A stretch of 64,000 bases of DNA from Chitinophaga sedimenti (GTDB lineage: Bacteria > Bacteroidota > Bacteroidia > Chitinophagales > Chitinophagaceae): assembly GCF_023156195.1 (NCBI RefSeq), contig NZ_JAKUKA010000001.1:1984001-2048000 (forward strand). The letters run 5' to 3'. The notes beneath the pieces were generated by a model that saw only the letters and a program-made list of their open reading frames with translations, searched no databases and was not told where the DNA came from. This document shows, piece after piece, positions 10,501-20,057 of the stretch. Positions within the stretch are counted from its first letter, which is position 1. Each line of letters begins with the position of its first letter. The translations under genes were made by a program, and so were the position numbers.

Positions 10501-13426
10501 CGTTGGCGCAGCCGTGATCGTCACGGATGCGGTGGTGGTAAAACCGGGGCAGGGCGCCGATACCGGGATATCATAGGTCACCGTGTAAGTGCCGGGCGTG
10601 CTGGTGGCGGCGGTAATAGCACCGGTTGTTGCATTGATAGACAAACCGGGTGTGGAACTGAACGTACCACCGGTGGTGCCGGACAGGGAAACCGCTGTCA
10701 CCGGACTGTTGGAGCAAAGTCCCGGATAACTGATCGTTGCCGCGGGCGTACTGTTCACCGTAACCGTAGTCGTTGCCACGTAGTTCGCGCAGGCGCCTGT
10801 GCCGGGCGCAGTATAACTGATGGTATAGGTACCCGCTGTGGCGCCGGCAGGATTAAGCTCCCCGGTAACCGCGTCGATACTTAAACCGGTAGCGGGCGAA
10901 ATGGCATAACTACCGCCAGGGGTACCCGTTCTTGTTACCGGCACCGGCGGATTGGAAGTGGCCACATTACATAGTGACGCCGGCGTATACACGATCGTGG
11001 CGGCAGGTGCGGCGGTAACCGTTACCTGCGCCGTGGTCACAAAACCCGGACAAGGCGCGGCTGCCGCAATCGTATACGTCACAGTATAAGTGCCGGGCGT
11101 ACTGCCCGCCGGGGTAATCGTACCCGTTGCCGCATCGATCACCAGCCCGGTTGTTGAGGTATAAACGCCACCGGCGGAGCCTGTGCGCGTTACTGCCGCC
11201 GGTCCGCCCGCTGTACATAATCCGGGATAACTGATCGTCGCCGTGGGCCTGCTGCTCACCGTTACATTCGCGGTAGCCGTGTATACCGGGCAACCGCCGG
11301 CGGCAGGTATGCGATAGGTGATCGTATACGTCCCCGCGGTAGCGCCCACCGGATCAAGCGTGCCCGTGGCATCCATCGATAACCCGGATGGCGCGATACT
11401 GAACGTTCCTCCCGTGGTACCAGTGAAGGTGACCGGTACGGGCGGATTCGGATCTGTTGGTGTGGAAGGCATATTACACAGCAGGTTCGGCGTGTAACTC
11501 ACGTTGGCGGATGGTGCAGCCGTCACGATCACATCAATCGCCGCACGCGGACTTTCGCCGCAACCGGTCGCCTGGCTCACATAGTAAGTTGTTGTTCCCG
11601 GCATTGCCGTAGCGGGTGTTGGCGCCGTTGGCGAGCCTGCACCGCCGGATGATCCGGTGTACCATAACAACCCGGAGCCCGGCGCAGTTAATGGCGGCGC
11701 CGCTGCGAACTGGCAATATTGTAAAGGCGTGGTCACTACCGGCGCCACGGGCAAAGGACTCACCGTTACCGTGATCGCTGCCCGCGGGCCTTCACAACCA
11801 TTCACGGTCTGGCTCACGTAATAGATCGTACTGCCGACGGCCGCTGTAGAGGGCGTAGGCGCGGTATTGGAACCTCCGCCGACTGTCGGCCCGGAGTACC
11901 ATGTTAAAACTGCACCTGTTGCTGTTAACGGCGTAGCGGTTTGGTTCAGGCAGAGCATCACGGGGGTGGTAACGCCGGGTGCTCCAGGTGGTGGGTTTAC
12001 TGTTACCACCAGCGGTACGCGCACGCTTTCACATTGGTTGGGCAAGGTTTGCGTAACATAATAGGTAACCGTACCAGCCGTAGCCGTACCCGGTGTGGGT
12101 GCGGTGGTGCTGCCTGTACCGCCGGTCTGCGTTGTGTACCATCGCAGGTTGGTGCCATTAGCGGTAAGCGGTACTGCCAACGCGCCCCGGCAATAGTCCA
12201 CTGGTGCGGTTGTAGGCGGTGGTGTTTGCGGTTGCACGACGACCTGTCTTGTAATCTGGTCATCGCCGCAACCTGTGTTACCTGCTACTAATGTAACGTT
12301 GTAAGTACCGGCAGTGGCGTAAGTATGACAGGGAGGGGTTTGACCGGTATAGGTAGTGCCATCGCCCAGGTCCCACGCATAATTCGTAGTCGTATTACAG
12401 TTGTTACCGGTATAACCCGCAATCGTTGTGTTAGAAAAACAAACCGGTGTGGTGATACAGGCGGGGGCCGGCGTAAAAGTGAAGTTCGCCTGCGGCTTGC
12501 GGCGGATGATAATCTGGTTAAGGGTATAAGTCGTTGTAAAACAGCCATTGATTGCCCGCAACGTGGCGGTAAAATCTGCTGTCGGACAGCTTGATATTGC
12601 GTAAGTATGCGAAAGCAGGTAGTCTGTATTCGTCGCATTCAATGGGTGCGGCAACGAGACACGCGGTGTGCCATCACCAAAATCAATTTCATAACGGGTG
12701 CCGGGAGAATTCGTAAACCAGTTGCCAATCCGGAACTGCACCGGAGCCGGCGCACAAAGTCCGGTTGTGGAAGACGTTGTCGTGAAGCTGGCCAGCGGGT
12801 TGGAACCGTTGTAGAATTGAATGTTACGAGTAACTGTACAGCCGTTCGCCGGCGTAATCGTCACGGCTATATTGAAGTATCCCTGTGTACTATAATTATG
12901 TGACAGCGTGGCGCCTGATGCCCAGTCGTTCGCCGTAAACGCCGCAGAGCCATCTCCCCAATCAATAGTATACTGGTTGCCTGTACCGGTTACCACAGAG
13001 GTATTTCGCACCTGCAGTACGTAAGTAGCCGTACCCGTACAACTGGAGAAGCCCTGTCCGCTGGCATCGTCGAGGTCCGGTCTCGGGCTCGGGTTCACCG
13101 TCAGGTTACCGGTACTGGTAGCGGTGCCTAAAGGCGTAGTCACCACGATCGGGCCACTGGTCGCGTTATTAGGTATGGTAACAATAATTTCATTCGGATT
13201 GCTGACCGAGTAGAGAGCTGTTAGCCCGTTAATTGTTACGCTGCTCGCGTTAGTAAAATCTGCACCTGAAATAGTCACAGCCCCCCTGGCAGGCGGTTGC
13301 CGGGGTAAAGGAGTTGATAACGGGGGCCTGGCCAAAGCTGAGTGCCGGTAAAACGAACAGCAACATCAGTAATATGAAAACTGCTCCCGGCGGCTGCAAA
13401 CAAGCGCTCTTCTGCAAAGACGGCAT
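7567..13426 (-). CDS. Giant T9SS adhesin with IPT, PKD and Ig-like modules and gliding-motility C-terminal domain
   Basis: Repaired length 1952. A signal peptide (LLMLLFVLPALSFGQ) is followed by an IPT/TIG domain (VTISGADFTNASSVTING), about three PKD domains (IDWGDGS, IDFGDGT, WDLGDGT), four Ig-like CHU-type modules with LRWYTTQTGG-like motifs, and eight alternating cysteine-bearing modules. Further Ig-like domains lead to a C-terminal CHU_C/gliding-motility domain (FIPNAFAPNGN, FRVFNRWGQLMYE, GWDGMVKGRKADVGVYVYTVE), which is the T9SS export signal type. One extra G in a run of six (plus-strand C 13281-13286) must be removed to join the signal peptide to the body. It is a cell-surface adhesin or motility protein; the ligand cannot be told. 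Very rich in Thr, Pro and Ala. Confidence 0.9.
9490..11515 (-). repeat. Tandem protein-coding repeats: four pairs of alternating A and B modules
   Basis: Within the adhesin, modules of about 80-90 residues alternate. Type A begins ATISYTPAILCN and ends PGTGACANYIATTTVTV. Type B begins ATISYPGLCSNS and ends SAPCPGFTTTASVTI. Both share GTYTVTY and TGGTF cores and two Cys, so they are diverged copies of one fold. Inner pairs are nearly identical in DNA while the outer ones are diverged, which suggests recent unequal exchange in the middle. Such repeats are prone to misassembly. Confidence 0.8.
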
Positions 13427-13522
13427 ATAATATTCGGTTAGGGATCCAAATCTGGAGTTACGACGAGTTACAATGATACAACATTTCCCCGAATGCCGTG
13501 TTATTGAGCCGTAAGATACTCC

Positions 13523-15901
13523 CTACTCCCCTAACGACTTTATAGGATTAACCAGCGCGGCTTTTACTGATTGCAGTCCTACCGTAATCAATGCCACCAG
13601 CACAATACTGCTTCCTGCTAAAGAATAAATCCACCACGGCATCGTAGCCCGCAGCGCGAAGTCCTGCAGCCATTGATGTTGCAACCAGATGGCCAGCGGA
13701 ATGCCGATGAACATAGCGACGGTGGCTAGTTTCACATAGTCCTTTGCAAAAAGCCCTACGATACCGCCGGCACTGGCGCCCAGCACTTTCCGGATGCCGA
13801 TCTCGCGGGTACGGCGGGCAATGCTGTGCGCAGTAAGGCCAAGTAAACCAAGACAAGTAATAACAACAGAGAAGATGGTGAACACAGATACGATCGTACC
13901 GAACTGCTGGTCCGCTTTATACTGACGATCATATTGCTGGTCAAGAAAGAAGTAATTAAACGCCCGGCCGGGTTGATGTTCATGCCAGATCTTTTCTACT
14001 GCGGCAATTGTCTCAGAGGCCTTATCTGTCTGAAGTTTAACAGCAATATACCTTGCATATCGGGATTGATTAACGAGGATCATCGGCAGCGCGGCATCCT
14101 TTACAGAACGTTGCGCAAAGTTCTTCATGATCCCTACTACGTTGCCCACACCGGGGTAAGAGATCTTCTGCCCAATTGCTTTCTCCGCAGACTCGAAACC
14201 CAATATCCGTAAGGCTTCTTCGTTGAGCATCACATCATGATCGCTGCCACCCGTTTCGTAAAAGTTATGGCCTGCAATAAGCCGGATGCCCATCAGCGGC
14301 ACAAAATGAGCGTCTACCGCATAGGCATAAAAGTTATAACCATTTTCCGGCGCGCCCTGCCGGTGTACATTGCTGGTGGTGTTCATATCATCCATCTGCG
14401 CACCCGGCAGCGACAACGAACGCGCTACATCCTTCACCGCAGGCAGCGCCAACAGCGACTCGCGCATCGCAAGGTGGCGATTATACCGTGCAGAATCATT
14501 ATCACCATTGTCAAGGTCTTTGACGACGAGCACCTGTTCCAGGTTCACCCCTTTATCCTGCGCCCGCATAAAATGCAGCTGCCGGTAAATCACCATGATA
14601 AAGGAAATCACAACCACGGCTACCGTAAACTGCCCTACTACCAATACTCTCCGCAATGCGCCACCTTTTACGCCCCCACGGCTGGTGCTCCTGGTAAGTA
14701 CGGCCACCGGTTGCACCGTAGCCATCATAAAAGCGGGTTGCAGTCCGGAGAGGAGGCAATTGACTGTAAAGAGGATGCTACAGAGCCACCAGAAACCCGG
14801 CGCACCCAGCACCTGCATATTCATCGGTTTATTTACCAGTTGCAGGTAAACCGGGGTCAGTAACGCGACCAATAGCAATGCCGTTAAAAATGCCGCCAGG
14901 TTTACGATCACCGATTCTAATAAAAACTGCCGGATAAGCGTGGCGCGCGTAGCGCCCATCACCTTCCGTATACCCGCTTCCTTCCAGCGTTCCGAAGCAC
15001 GGGCGGTAGTGAGATTAATATAGTTGATCGCGCCGATCAGCAGGATCAGCACCGCAATCACGAAAAGGAAGTTTACCGTATTAATATTGCCCGGCGGCTC
15101 GGGTTCGTAACTGCGTGTAGAATGAAGATGAATATCACTGATCGGCCCGGCGGTCATGATCTCGTTGCGCAGTTTTTCTTTCGACAAGTCACGCAATTTA
15201 TTGTTGAAACCTGCGAGCGAGGCGCCATCCGCCAGTTCAACATAAGTATAGTTATTGTTGCTATTCCACTTATCGAGCCCCGGATCCGTTTGGGTGATAA
15301 ATTGAAAGGGCAGCAGCATGTCGAATTTCAGGTGCGTATTCTCCGGGATGTCTTTAAAAACGCCCGTAATCGTCATCGGCGCACGTGCGATGGTGATCAC
15401 CTGTCCCAGCGGGTCCTTTTGTCCGAACAGCCTTTCCGCCGTGGAAGCACTGATCACTGCTTCGTTCGGCCCACGCAGCACACTGCTTTTCTCCCCACGT
15501 ACAAAATCAACATTAAACAGGGAAAAGTACTGCGAATCCGCCGCAAACACCCGGTCCACAATATACCCGGTTTCCCCTACTTTCACTTCCGTATTGCCCA
15601 CGTGCTGCACGCGCGCATAGTTCTTCACCTCCGGGAAATCACGCAGGATACGCGGCCCCAGCACCGGGTATGTTTCGCAATCGGTCACCACGAACTCAGC
15701 GCCGTTGTACAGGTCTACGGTAATGCGATACAGGTGGTCTTTTTTCGTATGGATATCTTCATAACTATGCTCGAGGCGGACATAATGAATAATGAAGAGA
15801 AATACGGTCACGGCGAGTGCCAGTCCCCCGATATTCAGGAAGCTGTACGACTTGTCTTTCCAGAGATTTCTACAAGCGATCTTGATCTGGTTATAGAACA
15901 T
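13523..15901 (-). CDS. ABC transporter permease, FtsX/MacB type
   Basis: 792 residues, intact. Layout: N-terminal membrane helix (FLNIGGLALAVTVFLFIIHYV), a MacB-type periplasmic core domain, three helices near 285-425 with the family motif WKEAGIRKVMGATRATLIRQFLLES, a second periplasmic domain, and three helices at the end with TREIGIRKVLGASAGGIVGLFAKDY. This duplicated FtsX arrangement is the common Bacteroidota MacB-like permease, often linked to export of peptides, antibiotics or lipoproteins. No ATPase gene is adjacent. A sigma-54-like promoter and an upstream palindrome (separate entries) suggest enhancer-dependent control. Confidence 0.88.
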   Translation of the reverse strand: MFYNQIKIACRNLWKDKSYSFLNIGGLALAVTVFLFIIHYVRLEHSYEDIHTKKDHLYRITVDLYNGAEFVVTDCETYPVLGPRILRDFPEVKNYARVQHVGNTEVKVGETGYIVDRVFAADSQYFSLFNVDFVRGEKSSVLRGPNEAVISASTAERLFGQKDPLGQVITIARAPMTITGVFKDIPENTHLKFDMLLPFQFITQTDPGLDKWNSNNNYTYVELADGASLAGFNNKLRDLSKEKLRNEIMTAGPISDIHLHSTRSYEPEPPGNINTVNFLFVIAVLILLIGAINYINLTTARASERWKEAGIRKVMGATRATLIRQFLLESVIVNLAAFLTALLLVALLTPVYLQLVNKPMNMQVLGAPGFWWLCSILFTVNCLLSGLQPAFMMATVQPVAVLTRSTSRGGVKGGALRRVLVVGQFTVAVVVISFIMVIYRQLHFMRAQDKGVNLEQVLVVKDLDNGDNDSARYNRHLAMRESLLALPAVKDVARSLSLPGAQMDDMNTTSNVHRQGAPENGYNFYAYAVDAHFVPLMGIRLIAGHNFYETGGSDHDVMLNEEALRILGFESAEKAIGQKISYPGVGNVVGIMKNFAQRSVKDAALPMILVNQSRYARYIAVKLQTDKASETIAAVEKIWHEHQPGRAFNYFFLDQQYDRQYKADQQFGTIVSVFTIFSVVITCLGLLGLTAHSIARRTREIGIRKVLGASAGGIVGLFAKDYVKLATVAMFIGIPLAIWLQHQWLQDFALRATMPWWIYSLAGSSIVLVALITVGLQSVKAALVNPIKSLGE

Positions 15902-15928
15902 ATGCGGAGTGTTACAGCAGGGCTTTCC

Positions 15929-15943
15929 GCAGGAATTAAGCCA
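15929..15943 (-). promoter_or_regulatory. Candidate sigma-54 promoter (TGGC-N8-TGC)
   Basis: On the minus strand the sequence reads CTGGCTTAATTCCTGCG. It has the GG-N10-GC spacing of -24/-12 promoters and one mismatch (CTGC for TTGC) from the -12 consensus. The start codon of the permease lies 28 bases downstream of the GC, leaving room for a short leader. An 18-bp palindrome lies upstream as a possible enhancer site. Confidence 0.45.
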
Positions 15944-15984
15944 GACACTAAGTAACTCACTATCAATATCCTTAGTTTAATAAC

Positions 15985-16002
15985 CTGTCCGAATACGGAC
16001 AG
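15985..16002. promoter_or_regulatory. 18-bp palindrome CTGTCCGAATACGGACAG, candidate activator site
   Basis: Two perfect 7-base arms separated by AATA. It is centred about 50 bases upstream of the -24 box of the candidate sigma-54 promoter for the ABC permease. It also lies 46 bases downstream of the Crp/Fnr gene stop but has no T tract on either strand, so an operator is more likely than a terminator. Confidence 0.5.
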
Positions 16003-16048
16003 CCGATGTTCGGTGTTGAGCGCCTATACCTGGTCTGGTAGATCACAT

Positions 16049-16756
16049 TTACTTATAGTTGGCCATTTTCACAAGTGCCACAACATCATGTATAATTATT
16101 TTGCGTCCCTGTGTTGACAAAATGCCCATTTCCTTAAACTCGCTTAACACCCTGACAATATTTTCGCGCGACGAACCCACGATATTGGCGAGATCCTCTC
16201 TGGACATGTTAATAGCACCCGCTCTCCCATCTACCGAGCTCTCTTTGTACTTTTCCCTCAACACCACCAGTTGAAGCGCCAATCGTTCCCTGACAGATCG
16301 CTGGGTCAATAGGGCCAGGTTGTTGACCATTACGGAGAACTCATGGCTCAATGTCTTAAGCAGCCGCCTCGTCAATACCGAAGATGTTGCCAGTACATCC
16401 AGAAAATCTTCTTTAGGAATAAAAGCGACAACGCTTGATTCGAGTGCAGCAGCAGAATCCTGGTACCTGCCCTCCTCCAGAAGTGCAGCTATACCAATTA
16501 GCTCGCCTGAATTGGCTACATAGATGATATGTTCTCCTGCATTTTCCGACGCTTTATATTTTTTTACGCGGCCTTTCTTGATATAAAAAATCCCTGAAGG
16601 ATATCCTCCTTCCCGGAAAATCACTTCACCTTTGTCATAAACCTGTTCGCTTTGGTGCGCTGTGAGTAACGCGAGCTCCTCCTCCGGCAATCCCGCTAAT
16701 ATGGATTCACTTTTGAAATCCCATTTATCGATTGAAAAAATTCCGGTTATGCTCAT
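16049..16756 (-). CDS. Crp/Fnr family transcriptional regulator
   Basis: About 235 residues, intact. The N-terminal cyclic-nucleotide-binding-like domain (30-140) shows DKGEVIFREGGYPSGIFYIKKGRVKKY, and a dimer helix follows. The Crp-type helix-turn-helix is MSREDLANIVGSSRENIVRVLSEFKEMGIL near 185-215. No cysteine cluster for a Fe-S centre is present at the N-terminus, so it is not a classical oxygen-sensing Fnr. The ATG at 16756 is preferred over a TTG 18 bases upstream because a -7 box occupies that stretch. The gene is divergent from two methyltransferases, with a perfect TGA-N6-TCA palindrome between them. Confidence 0.88.
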   Translation of the reverse strand: MSITGIFSIDKWDFKSESILAGLPEEELALLTAHQSEQVYDKGEVIFREGGYPSGIFYIKKGRVKKYKASENAGEHIIYVANSGELIGIAALLEEGRYQDSAAALESSVVAFIPKEDFLDVLATSSVLTRRLLKTLSHEFSVMVNNLALLTQRSVRERLALQLVVLREKYKESSVDGRAGAINMSREDLANIVGSSRENIVRVLSEFKEMGILSTQGRKIIIHDVVALVKMANYK

Positions 16757-16761
16757 ACGGC

Positions 16762-16769
16762 CAAATATA
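16762..16769 (-). promoter_or_regulatory. -7 promoter element (TATATTTG) of the Crp/Fnr gene
   Basis: Matches TAnnTTTG exactly on the minus strand and ends only 5 bases before the ATG, so the transcript would have little or no leader. The adjacent palindrome at 16782-16795 lies where the -33 box would be. Confidence 0.5.
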
Positions 16770-16781
16770 GCCAATTATAAA

Positions 16782-16795
16782 GTGATAATTATCAC
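16782..16795. promoter_or_regulatory. Perfect 14-bp palindrome GTGATAATTATCAC, candidate Crp/Fnr operator
   Basis: It contains TGA-N6-TCA, the core shared by CRP (TGTGA-N6-TCACA) and FNR (TTGAT-N4-ATCAA) sites. It overlaps the -33 region of the Crp/Fnr gene, which suggests self-repression, and lies about 65 bases upstream of the expected start of the divergent methyltransferase transcript, a class I activator distance. Confidence 0.6.
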
Positions 16796-16840
16796 GTTTC
16801 CCATTGATCTTACGATACGGCACCCCATGAAATTAGCTTC

Positions 16841-16848
16841 TACCTTTG
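16841..16848 (+). promoter_or_regulatory. -7 promoter element (TACCTTTG) of the methyltransferase genes
   Basis: Exact TAnnTTTG match 22 bases upstream of the first methyltransferase ATG. No -33 TTTG at the normal distance is seen, consistent with dependence on an activator bound at the upstream palindrome. Confidence 0.45.
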
Positions 16849-16870
16849 CATCAAATCAGTCACATTAACA

Positions 16871-17505
16871 ATGGAAAGTATCGAAGCGATAACACGTAAA
16901 TCCCCTATCTCTGCCCAGAAACTGCTTCATCACCACTATCTTAAATCAGACGCAAACTTTGACACTATATACCCGCAACATATACAACTACTGGCTAAAA
17001 GACATTGGACCTCACTGGTAACTGCCAAATCCGCAGCGCGTTTTCTATCACCATCTGCCGGTTTGAAAATCCGGACATTGGCAGTGGCGTCGGCAAGTTT
17101 TGCCTTGCCGGCGCCTACCATCAACCGCAGGCAGCGTTTTATGGTATTGAGCAAAGGCAAGACTTAGTCGGGCATGCCCGCGATGCCGCAAATGCTTTGC
17201 AGCTTTCCAATGCTACATTTATCCATGGCAATTTTCAATCGGTCGACTTTCACCAGTACGATCACTTTTACTTCTACAATTCTTTCTATGAACATCTTGT
17301 TGAAGACGGGAAAATAGACCAGCATATACATTACTGTGGGTCCCTGTATTATCAATATCACCGTAACCTTTACCAAAAACTGGCGGACATGCCAATCGGG
17401 ACAAGGTTAGCAACTTTGCATACGGACGATGAACACATTCCATCCTGCTACTGCGTTGTAGATACTAACCTGGGCGGACTTTTAAAATATTTAGTAAAGA
17501 TCTGA
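16871..17505 (+). CDS. Class I SAM-dependent methyltransferase, paralogue 1
   Basis: Repaired length 211. One missing G at 17073-17074 (CCGG to CCGGG) restores the SAM-binding motif I, read as LKIRDIGSGVGKFCLAGAYHQP. The motif continues with YGIEQRQDLV (acidic residue of motif II) and YDHFYFYNSFYEHL (motif IV region). The N-terminal 60 residues are helical and carry no recognised domain. It is closely related to the next gene, which starts 4 bases after its stop, so a tandem duplication. Substrate unknown. Divergent from a Crp/Fnr regulator with a shared palindrome. Confidence 0.75.
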
Positions 17506-17509
17506 TCAA

Positions 17510-18093
17510 ATGACATTAAACGCCATTTTTCAGCGGAATATCAGTATTAACCGGCTTTTTCCGCCAGGCCTGCAAAAATTGGATGAACTACATTGGTCAC
17601 CAATCGACGTAATACGCCAGGCAAGCGATTTTCTCGTGCAGGGAGAAGCTGTAAATGTTCTCGACATTGGCAGCGGCTGTGGTAAGTTTTGCCTGGCGGC
17701 TGGCTACTACCAGCCCGGCGCTCACTTTTACGGTGTGGAACAGCGCGAGTGGCTCGTAAATGAAGCGGTAAAACTATCCGACAGGCTCGGTCTTAACAAT
17801 GTGCATTTCATGCACAAGAACTTTACGCAACTGGACTTAAGGCAATACGATCATTTCTACTTCTTCAACTCCTTTTTCGAAAATTTATCGCAGGAAGACA
17901 AGATTGACGATACAATTGACTATTGTGACAACCTATACACCTATTACACTTACTATTTGTTTAAAGAATTAGAGCAGCTGCCCGCAGGCACGCGCATCGT
18001 CACCTACTGCAGCTGGGGGAAGAAATTCCTCCGGGCTACCGCCTAAAAGCCAGGCTTAACGAGGGAGTACTTAAATATTGGGAAAAAGAATAG
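17510..18093 (+). CDS. Class I SAM-dependent methyltransferase, paralogue 2
   Basis: Repaired length 194. The fold is complete: VLDIGSGCGKFCLAAGYYQP (motif I), YGVEQREWLV, VHFMHKNFTQLDL and YDHFYFFNSFFENL. One missing G in the run at 18015-18019 restores the end CSWGEEIPPGYRLKARLNEGVLKYWEKE. Compared with paralogue 1 the ends differ, which suggests divergence of substrate pocket after duplication. The next gene, a DUF1275 membrane protein, begins 3 bases after the stop, so the three form one transcription unit. Confidence 0.75.
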
Positions 18094-18096
18094 CAG

Positions 18097-18824
18097 ATGT
18101 TCAGACACGTGGGAGAAAAACGGCGCCCTTTACATAATATTAAACTGGCGATCTTACTGTCGTTCGTTGCAGGTATTGTAAACGTGACAGGGTTTTATGC
18201 TGTCGGTATTTTAACCACGAATGTCACCGGGCACTTTGCTTTTATTGCAGACGGTGCTATGGAGCGCGATTTTAGCAAATCACTTAACTTTTTATCCTAC
18301 ACGCTTTCATTTCTTTCCGGGGCATTTCTATCAAGTTTGCTTGCCGAATATTTTAACAGGAAACGGACTCAATCTGCGCATGCCCCGGTTATATGGATAG
18401 AAATATCGATCATTTCGTTCGTGGCTGTTTTCGGCACTTTGTTCAAGGACCATACCGCTTTACTCGCGAACCTGTTGCTGTTCGCCATGGGACTACAAAA
18501 TGCGATCGTCTCCAGGATTTCCAACGCGGTGGTTCGCACAACGCACCTTACCGGCTTGTTTACCGACCTGGGAATTGAACTCGCGCAACTCGCTATCGGA
18601 CAAACACCCGCCGACACACAAAAATCACTACTTCCATCCGTCTCCGCTTAACAATCATCACTTCCTTTTTTACCGGTTGTATTACCGGTGGGCTGGGTTA
18701 CCGCATATTTAACTTTCACATTCTATTTTTAGCAGCAGCGGGTCTCATTATGGCGTTAACATTCAGGCCCATCCGGTACCGTATGGTACTACTCAAAAAA
18801 GCGGCGCTGATGGAAAGGCAATAA
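18097..18824 (+). CDS. DUF1275 (YoaK family) membrane protein
   Basis: Repaired length 242 with about six membrane segments. Family features: FVAGIVNVTGFYAVGILTTNVTGHFAFIAD near the N-terminus and GLQNAIVSRISNAVVRTTHLTGLFTDLGIELAQL in the middle. One missing A in the run at 18620-18624 restores the last two helices (TSFFTGCITGGLGYRIF and LFLAAAGLIMALTF). The family is widespread and of unknown transport function. It lies 3 bases after a methyltransferase, so the small molecule it moves could be linked to that modification; this is inference. Confidence 0.8.
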
Positions 18825-18914
18825 GACAATGACAGTGTATATGTGACAACACTTATTAACATCTTCGAACCCCTCAAATACCTATATTGAATACTCACTA
18901 AAACGAGTATACTG

Positions 18915-19718
18915 ATGGCTAAAATGATCTCTCTTATTAAATTCAGCGGCGGCTTGGACGATATGATCGGCTACCGCGTAAAAGGCCAGATAAGGCTGCG
19001 CCGGAAGCCCGATAAAGTAAAGCAAACGTTGGCTACGAAACGGGCGGCAAAAGACTTTGGTTCAGCCAGTCGCACCTCCGCTATCCTGCGACATGGCATT
19101 GCAAAGGAAATCACACATTATCACGACGACTCTTTCCTGAACCGGCTGAACACGGCCATGATCGGCGTGGTGAAATCGGATATCGTGCGCCCGGCCGGCC
19201 GCCGCCAGGTAACAACCGGCAACCTGCATGCCCCTGGAAGGATTTCAGATCAACCAGTACCGCGGTATCCAGTGTGGCTACAGCGTACAACGACTGCATG
19301 ACGGCAGTCTCCGGGTAACCGTTCACCAGCCCCTCGACCAATTCCACCACCAGGTGCATGACCTGCAGTTTCGCGCCATCGCTGTATTCCCTGATTTCCA
19401 GGGTGGTAACACCGCAGTTGCCAGCAGCGAAACGGTGCTCCTTAACGATGTACAGGCCAAAGGCATAACCGCCTTCTGCCTCACCATCCCGGCTACACAA
19501 GCCGGCGCCGCCGTCGTGATACTGGAAACTACTTCCTGTATTATCGAACACGGCAAACCGCTGCCAATGCGGAACCGTAAGCATAATGCGGCCGACATTA
19601 TCGCGGTGGTACCTCCCGTTAAAGAGCAAGGCATCGCAACATCCGGCCTCCTGCCAAGGATACCGCGCTTCACACTGCCATCCCCGCCACACCGGCCAAA
19701 GGCGCTAATCCCGGCTAG
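18915..19718 (+). CDS. Unrecognised conserved-looking protein
   Basis: I do not recognise this family. Two indels are needed: an extra C in the run near 19222-19226 and a missing C near 19655-19657. The result is 267 residues: a basic N-terminus (GGLDDMIGYRVKGQIRLRRKPDKVKQT), a central beta-rich region (LDQFHHQVHDLQFRAIAVFPDFQGG, LLNDVQAKGITAFCLTIP) and an Ala/Pro end KDTALHTAIPATPAKGANPG. No signal peptide, membrane segment or catalytic motif is visible. An imperfect inverted repeat (ATACTC and GAGTAT with an 8-base loop) lies just upstream of the ATG. Reading was accepted because coding bias continues across both repairs and the end is natural. Confidence 0.5.
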
Positions 19719-20057
19719 TTTACCTGATGAATTTTATCGGCGGCCAGTAACGACGGCGGCCCGCTTTCCTATGCCCCGACCCCAAAAATACCCCGCCACC
19801 TCTCCAACCAAGCCGTTTCCCTGGCTTAAAATCCATCTGAATCTTCAAAATTCCTACCTGGCAACCGCCTACGTAAGACCCCGGTAATGCATTTTGTTCA
19901 TTTTTTATCCCATCCGCATCACCTCCGGATCAAGTCCACCTTAAGTCCACGTCATGAACAGATACACCTGTTGTATACATGCCGTATATCCGTTTGATAT
20001 CCCTTGGTTATACCGGTGTTTATCCAATAATACAGGTAGTGCAGGTGGGTAAGGTTT
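19719..20057. other. Intergenic region without recognised gene
   Basis: Between two convergent genes. Open frames on both strands here are short or Pro/Arg-rich without homology. A short direct repeat (AAGTCCAC twice, 11 bases apart, near 19934) is the only local structure; no terminator-like hairpin was found. Confidence 0.5.

Noticed and set aside
9919..10884. Open frame of 321 codons on the plus strand inside the adhesin
   Set aside because: It is Arg, Gly and Cys rich, antisense to the repeat region, and repeats with the same period. It is a shadow of the Thr/Ala-rich coding strand.
9490..11515. Regular repeats that might be a CRISPR array
   Set aside because: Repeat units are over 200 bases, in frame and protein-coding; there are no short identical repeats with unique spacers and no cas genes.
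15122..15955. Open frame of 277 codons on the plus strand opposite the ABC permease
   Set aside because: No domain or signal; the minus strand encodes a complete FtsX-type permease with clear motifs.
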